A stretch of DNA of 5,108 nucleotides from an uncultured Bacilli bacterium (lineage in GTDB: Bacteria; Bacillota_I; Bacilli_A; ML615J-28; CAG-698), in NCBI GenBank assembly GCA_947624315.1, contig CANQJU010000087.1, positions 1 to 5,108 of the forward strand, given 5' to 3'. A program made the position numbers and the translations under genes. The notes beneath the pieces are model-generated. The model saw only the letters and a list, made by a program, of their open reading frames with translations, did no database searches and had not been told where the DNA came from. Each line of letters begins with the position of its first letter. Position 1 is the stretch's first letter. Shown here piece after piece: positions 1-5,108 of the stretch.

Positions 1-71
1 TATAATTATACCACTTTTTGACCTTTTTTTAAAGTATTATATTAACCATGTCAATGACTATTAAAAGGTAT

Positions 72-108
72 AAAAAAGACTGCTAACATTTTAATTTGTC
101 AACAGTCT
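72..108 (-). terminator. Intrinsic terminator acting on the minus strand
   Basis: Read on the minus strand, bases 108-97 pair with 88-77 to give a 12-bp stem (AGACTG at its base). The stem contains two G-U wobbles and an 8-nt AT loop, and a T run follows (72-77 on the plus strand are all A). On the plus strand the two wobble positions become C-A mismatches and no T run follows, so the structure is directional. No minus-strand gene is visible to its right for it to serve. It may stop antisense transcription coming out of the M16 genes or end a small RNA. The hairpin and T run are seen directly; the function is inferred. Confidence 0.55.
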
Positions 109-109
109 G

Positions 110-130
110 AAGTGGGTTTCCCACTTTTTT
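110..130 (+). terminator. Intrinsic terminator upstream of the M16 operon
   Basis: A perfect 7-bp stem, AAGTGGG (110-116) with CCCACTT (120-126), closes a TTT loop and runs into six T residues (125-130). This is a compact rho-independent terminator on the plus strand. It most simply ends an upstream plus-strand transcript entering from the left edge. It could also act as an attenuator if the M16 genes are transcribed from a promoter left of it. I find no convincing promoter between it and the start codon at 191, so both readings remain open. Confidence 0.75.
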
Positions 131-190
131 ATTAATTAATGGAATGAATAAAAGAAATAATTAAGTAAATAATAATTTTGGAGGAATAAT

Positions 191-1450
191 ATGGAAAGTC
201 AAAAGTTTTTTATCAATGATATTCCCGTTTTTTTAACAAAAACAGATAAATTTAAAACTATAAACATTCAATTTGTTTTCTTATATGATTTTTCAAAAGA
301 ATTAGCTACAAAGTTATCTCTTTTAATTCGTTTGTTAAACTCTTCAACAAAGCTATATAATACGAAGAAAAAACTTGTAAATAAATTATATGATTTATAT
401 GATGCAAGTATTGGTGTATCTTTTTCTCCATCATATAAAACTAGTATAATTAGTTTTGAACTAGAAATTGTCAATGAAAAAAATATTTCCGATAAGAGTT
501 TATATGATGAATCATTTGCCTTTTTAAAGGAAATTATTTTAAATCCCAATATTATTGATAATCATTTTAGTGAAAAAGAATTTTTAGAAGAAAAAAGAAA
601 ATTAAAAGAAGCAATTTTAAAAATATATAATAATAAAAATCGTTATGCTATTAGAAAAATGATTAAATTGATGTGCGCTGATGAAGTTGCTAGTGTTAGT
701 TTCTTAGGAGAAATTGATGATTTAGAAAAGATTACAAGTTACGATTTGGTTTCTCTTTATAATGATTTAATGCATAATAGCAATATCAGTATTTATGTTG
801 TTGGAGATATTGAGAAAACAAATATTGAAAAACATCTTAAATCATTTAATCTTTTTCAAGGAAGAGAACTTGTCTTTGAATTTGATAGTGAAGAAAAACA
901 TCCAGTTAACAAAATAAAAGAAGAAAAAGAAATCCAATCATTAAATCAATCAATTTTATGTATGGGATTTAGAACTGATTTTAATGCTAACCATCCCCTA
1001 TTTTATTCTAGTTTAGTCTTTTGTGAAATGTTTGGCGGAGGTTATACCTCTGATTTGTTCCGTATTGTTCGTGAAGAAAATAGTTTTGCCTATAATATTG
1101 TTGCCCAAATGATAAGTGATATTAAATTGATGATTGTGGATGCGGGAATAGATAGCAAGAATTATGACAATGTGAAAAAAATGGTTGTTGAGGTGTTGAA
1201 GGAATATCAAAAAGGTAATATTGATTCTGATTTATTAGAGGTTAGTAAAACATCTCTAATTAATGAAACATTAGAAATTGAAGATGAACCTAAAGCTTAT
1301 ATTTCCTTTATGTTAAAAAATTATATATTAAAAAAATATATAACTATTAATGATATTATTGAAAGCATTAATAAAACAACAATAGAAGATATTACTAAAA
1401 TTAGCCAAGGAATATATCTAGACACCATTTTTCTTTTGAGCAATGAATGA
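191..1450 (+). CDS. ymfF: YmfF-like M16 family protein, non-catalytic partner subunit (EF-P modification-associated YfmF type)
   Basis: This 419-residue protein has the M16 (pitrilysin/insulinase) two-lobe plan. The N-lobe resembles B. subtilis YmfF (segments around residues 60-77, 88-96 and 138-152, ending in VVGDI at 203-207). The C-lobe carries FGGGYTSDLF at 281-290 followed by an Arg/Tyr pair, R294 and Y301, in VREENSFAY. The HxxEH zinc motif is absent: its expected position holds LIRLL near residues 45-49. It is therefore probably the non-metal subunit of a heterodimer with the next gene product. No signal peptide or membrane segment is seen, so it is probably cytoplasmic. The start is firm: GGAGG (180-184) lies 6 nt upstream of the ATG. 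The stop is 13 nt before the preferred start of the next gene, indicating one operon. Databases name this family after EF-P 5-aminopentanol modification, but its biochemical role is not established from the sequence. AlbE-like peptide-maturation partners are the main alternative. Confidence 0.85.
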   Translation: MESQKFFINDIPVFLTKTDKFKTINIQFVFLYDFSKELATKLSLLIRLLNSSTKLYNTKKKLVNKLYDLYDASIGVSFSPSYKTSIISFELEIVNEKNISDKSLYDESFAFLKEIILNPNIIDNHFSEKEFLEEKRKLKEAILKIYNNKNRYAIRKMIKLMCADEVASVSFLGEIDDLEKITSYDLVSLYNDLMHNSNISIYVVGDIEKTNIEKHLKSFNLFQGRELVFEFDSEEKHPVNKIKEEKEIQSLNQSILCMGFRTDFNANHPLFYSSLVFCEMFGGGYTSDLFRIVREENSFAYNIVAQMISDIKLMIVDAGIDSKNYDNVKKMVVEVLKEYQKGNIDSDLLEVSKTSLINETLEIEDEPKAYISFMLKNYILKKYITINDIIESINKTTIEDITKISQGIYLDTIFLLSNE

Positions 1451-1452
1451 TG

Positions 1453-1460
1453 AAGGTGAT
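1453..1460 (+). promoter_or_regulatory. Ribosome binding site that decides the YmfH-like start
   Basis: AAGGTGAT at 1453-1460 matches the anti-Shine-Dalgarno complement AAGGAGGTGAT in its 3' half and lies a few bases before ATG 1464. The earlier in-frame ATG at 1443 has no comparable site upstream, only T-rich sequence. This favours initiation at 1464. Confidence 0.7.
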
Positions 1461-1463
1461 GAA

Positions 1464-2747
1464 ATGATTGAAAAAAGATATAGCAAAATTAATGAAGTTG
1501 TGTATTCAGAGAAATTAAAAAATGGGTTGATTGTTAAAATAATACCTAAAAAGGGTTATCGCAAATTCTTTGTAAGTTTTGGGACTAAATATGGTTCATT
1601 GACTAATAAATTTGTTCCCAATGGTGAAAATGAATACATAGAAGTTCCCCTTGGTATTGCCCATTTTCTTGAACATAAAATGTTTGCCATGGAAGATGGA
1701 AGCGATGCAGCCAATGAATTTGCCCAAATGGGATTAGATGCTAATGCTTATACAGATTATTTAGAAACTGTTTATTTATTTAGTGGAACTACTAATTTAC
1801 AAGAAGGTATTGAATTATTACTTGATTTCGTTCAAAAACCTTATTTTACTGATGAAAATATTCAAAGTGAACAAGGTATTATTGAACAAGAACTATTAAT
1901 GTATTTAGATATGCCAGGTGATAGACTACATATTGGTTTAATGGATAATATGTTTCAAGTTTATCCATTAAAATATGATGTTGGGGGAACTGTAAAAAGT
2001 ATTAAAAAGATAAATAAAGAGTTGCTTTATAAATGTTATAATACATTTTATCATCCATCAAATATGACAATGATTGTTGTCGGTGATGTCAATCCTCGCA
2101 AGATTGTGGAAATAATAAAAAATAATCAAAGCAAAAAGGAATTTTTACCTATTGTTGATATCAAAAGAAGTTTTTTAGTTGAAGATAATAAAGTATTTAA
2201 AAAATATTCAGAAATTAAAATGGATATTGTTAATTCTAAAGTAGCAATAGGAATAAAATTACCATACGAAGAAAATAATTTGAATGATTCTTTAATAAAA
2301 GAATTGCTTTTAAAAATAATTCTAGAAATTAAGTTGGGACCTTCCTCAGACTTTTATCAAAAATTAATTGATGAGGAGTTAGTAACTAATGGCGTTAGCT
2401 ATTCTGTATTCCTTGATGATAAATGTGGTTACATAAAAGTATGTGCTGATAGTAATAATGTCCAAAAATATCGTCAACTTATGAAAGAATACTTACTATC
2501 TCTTTGTAATTTAGATATAACAGAAGAGGAATTTGCAAGATTCAAAAAAGCTATTTTGGGAAGTCTATTAAAGAGCCTAAATAGTGAAGATTTTATTGCA
2601 AGTAGTTTTTTAGAATATGATTTTAAAAACTGTGATTTTTATTCTTCAATTGAATTATTAGAAAAAATAGATATAAATGATCTAAAAAAAATGGGCAAGT
2701 ATTTTACAATAGATGCCCTTTGTGAGTTCGTTATTAATCCTAGATAG
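1464..2747 (+). CDS. ymfH: YmfH-like M16 zinc metallopeptidase (EF-P modification-associated YfmH type)
   Basis: This is a zinc peptidase of the M16 family, 427 residues from the chosen start. The inverted zinc motif HFLEH is at residues 67-71 (ligands H67 and H71, general base E70). The downstream acidic pair E136 and E143, seven residues apart as in pitrilysin, lies in EQGIIEQE, and E143 is the expected third ligand. Phrases such as TKYGS, FVPNG, PLGIAHFLEHKMF, NAYTDY and YLFSG are typical of YmfH. The C-lobe has FYQKLIDEELV where the partner subunit has its Arg: the Arg position is Asp here. The start at 1464 is chosen over ATG 1443 because of the AAGGTGAT site; the longer form would add seven acidic residues and overlap the upstream gene by 8 nt. 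The protein is probably cytoplasmic, paired with the upstream gene product and processing unknown peptides. Its last codons contain a terminator for the opposing operon. AlbF-like bacteriocin peptidases are the main alternative. Confidence 0.9.
   Translation: MIEKRYSKINEVVYSEKLKNGLIVKIIPKKGYRKFFVSFGTKYGSLTNKFVPNGENEYIEVPLGIAHFLEHKMFAMEDGSDAANEFAQMGLDANAYTDYLETVYLFSGTTNLQEGIELLLDFVQKPYFTDENIQSEQGIIEQELLMYLDMPGDRLHIGLMDNMFQVYPLKYDVGGTVKSIKKINKELLYKCYNTFYHPSNMTMIVVGDVNPRKIVEIIKNNQSKKEFLPIVDIKRSFLVEDNKVFKKYSEIKMDIVNSKVAIGIKLPYEENNLNDSLIKELLLKIILEIKLGPSSDFYQKLIDEELVTNGVSYSVFLDDKCGYIKVCADSNNVQKYRQLMKEYLLSLCNLDITEEEFARFKKAILGSLLKSLNSEDFIASSFLEYDFKNCDFYSSIELLEKIDINDLKKMGKYFTIDALCEFVINPR
2684..2718 (-). 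terminator. Terminator of the germination operon, inside the YmfH-like gene
   Basis: Read on the minus strand, GGGCA (2718-2714) pairs with TGCCC (2697-2693). A 2x2 internal loop and an inner 4-bp stem (TATT with AATA) close a 4-nt loop. After one A comes a run of eight T (2691-2684 are all A on the plus strand). It begins 22 nt past the Ger(x)C stop codon at 2740-2742, a normal distance. It lies wholly within the last codons of the opposing M16 gene. Read on the plus strand, the hairpin is not followed by a T run. Confidence 0.65.
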
Positions 2748-3801
2748 TTTCTAGTATTTTTACGGAAAAGTTATAATGATAATTAACGTCTTTAATATTA
2801 AAGGCGTTTTTTAATTTGTTTTTTCTATATAAAATGTTTTTAATAGAAAATAAATCAATATTTTTTTCTTTGCTATCTTGTATAATCATATCTAATGATT
2901 TAGTCATTTCTTCAATAAAATATTCTTTGGGATCAGCATTTTGATCACCATATTTAGCAACATATGCTTCAACATTAATATCAATAGAAAAATTATTTTC
3001 ATCAATATATTTAACTTTATATTTTACTTTAGAAATTATATAATTAAAATCATTTAATGATAGCTCTGAACTTTTCCTTCTTTTTAATATGCAAATAATT
3101 GGATACTTATCTTCCTCAGCTAAAAAAATATCATCATTTTCATTAAGAAAGATACTTCCAATAATTCTTAATGAATAAATTGGTTCTTTTTCAGTAGCCC
3201 ATACTTCCTTCGTCGTGCGAACAAAAGGAAATGACAAAGAGTATTTTTCATTTAATCCCCTTGTAACATCTACTAATGATGTCATTTTATATGTTTCTTC
3301 ATTTTCATTGGAAGAGACAATTATTGAGTAGTAAGGACTAGTATCTTCGATATCAGCAGTTTTAAATATCTCTTCAATTTTACTATCAGTAACAATTACA
3401 CGAAAATCTGAATATAAATAAGGAGTTGTTTTTATAAACTCATAAAATGATTTTAAATGATCATATTTTAGATAATTAATCGAAAAGACGTAACTTTGAA
3501 CATGGGTTAATTTTATTCTTTTATTTGAGTTTTCTTCAATTATTTGCATTGCCTTAAAAATTGTTTTTTCTTCACTTTTGGCAATGGAAAAAGTATTACC
3601 ACTATCACCACCTCCTAACGATTCCGTTGTTAGAGTTGCGGGGTTAGTCATGTGATAATATACAGTATAGTTATCTTTTTCATTATCATAATCGATAGCT
3701 ACAGTATTAACAAAAAGCGTTTCAGCAATATTATCGTAGCTATAACATCCTGATAAAAATATTGTTAATATAAAAAGGAGAAGTATAATTATTTTTTTCA
3801 T
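2740..3801 (-). CDS. Ger(x)C family spore germination lipoprotein (GerAC-like)
   Basis: This 353-residue lipoprotein is the C subunit of a nutrient germinant receptor, expected to be anchored on the outer face of the spore inner membrane. Residues 1-18 form a signal peptide (MKK, then a hydrophobic run) with lipobox LSGC and lipidated C19. Immediately after it the family-like stretch AETLFVNTVAIDYD appears. The N-terminal domain runs to about residue 200 and includes KTIFKAMQIIEE and the LTHVQ segment (98-102). The C-terminal domain starts around LRIIGSIFL (211-219) and ends in alternating beta-like residues. Length is close to family members of about 350-400 residues, so it looks complete. 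The ATG is 2 nt beyond the stop of the GerA-family gene, indicating translational coupling. The ribosome site is weak: GGTG lies 7 nt upstream, and AAGGA is too distant at 15 nt. A glycine-rich insert (63-65) is a small peculiarity. The 3' end overlaps the YmfH-like gene by 8 bp. Confidence 0.9.
   Translation of the reverse strand: MKKIIILLLFILTIFLSGCYSYDNIAETLFVNTVAIDYDNEKDNYTVYYHMTNPATLTTESLGGGDSGNTFSIAKSEEKTIFKAMQIIEENSNKRIKLTHVQSYVFSINYLKYDHLKSFYEFIKTTPYLYSDFRVIVTDSKIEEIFKTADIEDTSPYYSIIVSSNENEETYKMTSLVDVTRGLNEKYSLSFPFVRTTKEVWATEKEPIYSLRIIGSIFLNENDDIFLAEEDKYPIICILKRRKSSELSLNDFNYIISKVKYKVKYIDENNFSIDINVEAYVAKYGDQNADPKEYFIEEMTKSLDMIIQDSKEKNIDLFSIKNILYRKNKLKNAFNIKDVNYHYNFSVKILETI
2785..2812 (+). 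terminator. Terminator of the M16 operon, inside the Ger(x)C gene
   Basis: AACGTCTTTAA (2785-2795) pairs with TTAAAGGCGTT (2798-2808) with one U-G wobble and no mismatch, giving a long stem with a minimal loop. A six-T run (2807-2812) overlaps the base of the stem. It lies 37 nt past the YmfH-like stop at 2747. On the opposite strand the same bases encode residues about 332-340 of the Ger(x)C protein. There is no T run in the minus direction, so it serves the plus-strand operon. Confidence 0.75.
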
Positions 3802-3803
3802 TT

Positions 3804-5108
3804 TTATGCACCATAATCCTTATCTATTGGGTCTAAACTTTTTGGACGAGATTTTTTCTTAACAGCATCAATTGGTAAAAATGATTGCAGTATTTCATGA
3901 GGTGATAGAGGACTAAATGGAGATAAATAAGGTGTATGCAAAGAATACAAATTCTTCATATACATGATAACAAACATAGTAGCTATTAAAAAACCATATA
4001 ATCCCATTAAAATACTAGAAATCAATAAAATTAAACGAAGAATGGAAAAAGAAATTATTAAATGTTGATTGTTTGTAACACCAAAAGTTGATAAATAACA
4101 AATAGCAGTAATAATTAAATTGAACGAGCCAATAAATCCACTATTAACAGTATTTTGACCAATTAAAAGTCCACCAACAATAACAATTACATTTTGAATA
4201 CTGCTTGAGGGAGTTTTAGTATTAGACATTTTTAATATTTCAAAAAGAATGAGTGTAAAAATTATTTCCGCAGCAAGAGGAATAGTTGTACCTCTGGCGG
4301 TAACTTTAATTTCAGAAATAAGTATTAGTGATAATGTATTAGAGTGATAGTTAATAGCTGCTACATATATTCCTAAAAAGAAGATGCTAAAGAAAAGCAA
4401 GAAATAGGTAACTAACTTCATATAAATTGTATAAAAAGCTGGAGAAGTTGTTTCATCACTTGAAGTTGTAAAGTAATCTATAGAAATTGGCAAAACTACG
4501 GCAATAGGAATTTGATCAATTAAGATAATGATTTTACCTTTCAATAAATAATTGGCAATGGTTTCGGGTGAACCCGTTTCACCAACTAAAGGAAATAAAG
4601 ATTTTTTAGTAAATTGATAAGCAATTGTATTAATATTTAAGGTAGAAGCAATATTTATTTTTGTTAATTTATCAATAACTTCTTTAACATTCTTTTTTGC
4701 AGCAATATCATCGATATATAAAACATCAACACTTGTCTTTGTTCTTTCACCAATCACTAATTCCTCAATTTTAAGATTATCAGCTTTTAGTTTCCTTTGA
4801 ATTAAAGAAAGATTTTTGTTTATGTCTTCAACAAGTCCATCTCGAGAACCATACACATTTGCTGGATCAAGAAGGCTTTCGGAAGGAGAGCGCTCTGGAA
4901 CCTTTGATAGTGATATTTTATATAATATATTTTCATCATCAATTTCTAAAACAATATTACCTGTAAATATTAAATTGCTTATTGAATTAATAGTTATTTC
5001 TCCAACCTTTTCGAATGTTGAAGGAAATTCATTATCTAAATTTGTAATATTATTCTTGTTTATTTTTTTGATATAATATTTATTAAATTCATTTATATTG
5101 GCTAAATC
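3804..5108 (-). CDS. GerA-family spore germination membrane protein (GerAA-like), N-terminus beyond the window
   Basis: This is the A subunit of a nutrient germinant receptor in the spore inner membrane. The frame stays open to the right edge, giving 434 visible residues without a start. The GTG at 4856 is internal, because family-like sequence continues upstream of it (PERSPSESLLDP, then VYGSRDGLVEDINKN at 85-99, the counterpart of the GPR-x-x-F-x-ED motif). The soluble domain covers about residues 1-220. Hydrophobic segments lie near 232-251, 276-293, 306-320, 327-344 and 351-384 (the last long enough for two helices). The C-terminus has the family signature PYLSPFSPL (393-401) and a basic, soluble tail. 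Several usual family residues are changed: GETGSPE where TERPD is common, DQIP for DGxP, and FEILKMSN for FEILREAG. The stop is 2 nt before the Ger(x)C start. The operon promoter and true start are off the window; roughly 30-60 residues are probably missing. Confidence 0.9.
   Translation of the reverse strand, partial: DLANINEFNKYYIKKINKNNITNLDNEFPSTFEKVGEITINSISNLIFTGNIVLEIDDENILYKISLSKVPERSPSESLLDPANVYGSRDGLVEDINKNLSLIQRKLKADNLKIEELVIGERTKTSVDVLYIDDIAAKKNVKEVIDKLTKINIASTLNINTIAYQFTKKSLFPLVGETGSPETIANYLLKGKIIILIDQIPIAVVLPISIDYFTTSSDETTSPAFYTIYMKLVTYFLLFFSIFFLGIYVAAINYHSNTLSLILISEIKVTARGTTIPLAAEIIFTLILFEILKMSNTKTPSSSIQNVIVIVGGLLIGQNTVNSGFIGSFNLIITAICYLSTFGVTNNQHLIISFSILRLILLISSILMGLYGFLIATMFVIMYMKNLYSLHTPYLSPFSPLSPHEILQSFLPIDAVKKKSRPKSLDPIDKDYGA

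Noticed and set aside
18..45. Promoter-like TTGACC (18-23) with TATTAA (40-45), 16-nt spacer.
   Set aside because: The -10 match is poor and AT-rich sequence produces such pairs freely. A transcript from it would also have to pass the terminator at 110-130.
2..64. Open frame from the left edge ending in TAA at 62-64 (20 residues, hydrophobic), possibly the tail of an upstream plus-strand gene.
   Set aside because: The position before the 110-130 terminator fits, but 20 open codons in such AT-rich DNA can arise by chance and the residues match no family I recognise.
48..86. A 12-codon ORF in the leader (MSMTIKRYKKDC) before the terminator, like an attenuation peptide.
   Set aside because: There is no ribosome binding site before either ATG, no run of regulatory codons, and no supported promoter.
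11..115. CCACTT (11-16) could pair with AAGTGG (110-115) as an antiterminator of the 110-130 hairpin.
   Set aside because: The pairing is only 6-7 bp over a long distance and would have to compete with a perfect local 7-bp hairpin. No riboswitch or T-box motif accompanies it.
268..549. Minus-strand open frame of 93 codons inside the YmfF-like gene.
   Set aside because: It is a shadow of the M16 coding frame, with composition mirroring it and no independent support. The same applies to the minus frame at 1013-1210.
2740..2754. Small inverted repeat CTAGA...TCTAG over the two stop codons.
   Set aside because: The stem is only 5 bp with a 5-nt loop and has no T run. The flanking embedded hairpins are far better terminators.
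4816..5076. Plus-strand open frame of 86 codons at the right end.
   Set aside because: It lies antisense to clearly conserved GerA-family coding sequence and has no ribosome site or recognisable product.

Overview
The window is a strongly AT-rich, gene-dense bacterial segment that uses the standard code (TGG for Trp, TGA as a stop). Low G+C, strong GGAGG-type ribosome binding sites, intrinsic terminators and Ger(x)A/Ger(x)C spore-germination proteins point to an endospore-forming Bacillota (Firmicutes) of very low G+C. No species can be assigned from the sequence.

Layout. Positions 1-190 are a leader without a supportable gene. They hold a plus-strand intrinsic terminator (110-130) and, just left of it, a hairpin that works as a terminator only on the minus strand (72-108). 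Two plus-strand M16-family peptidase-like genes follow, 191-1450 (YmfF-like, no zinc site) and 1464-2747 (YmfH-like, intact HxxEH zinc site). Two minus-strand spore-germination genes converge on them. A GerA-family membrane protein (3804-5108, its N-terminus beyond the right edge) is transcribed first, and a Ger(x)C lipoprotein (2740-3801) follows after a 2-nt gap. The two operons meet tail to tail with an 8-bp overlap of their 3' coding ends.

How the parts work together. The M16 pair looks like an obligate heterodimer: one subunit supplies the metal site and the other the Arg/Tyr pair seen in two-subunit M16B peptidases. The Ger pair would be two of the three subunits of a nutrient germinant receptor in the spore inner membrane. 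The B subunit is neither between nor after them and would have to lie to the right of the window or elsewhere.

The most notable structural feature is the convergent junction. Each operon appears to end at an intrinsic terminator embedded in the coding sequence of the opposing gene (plus-strand terminator at 2785-2812 inside the Ger(x)C gene, minus-strand terminator at 2684-2718 inside the YmfH-like gene). I see no CRISPR array, mobile element, tRNA or rRNA, and no clearly new multi-gene system. The protein families are known ones; the points of interest are organisation and divergence.
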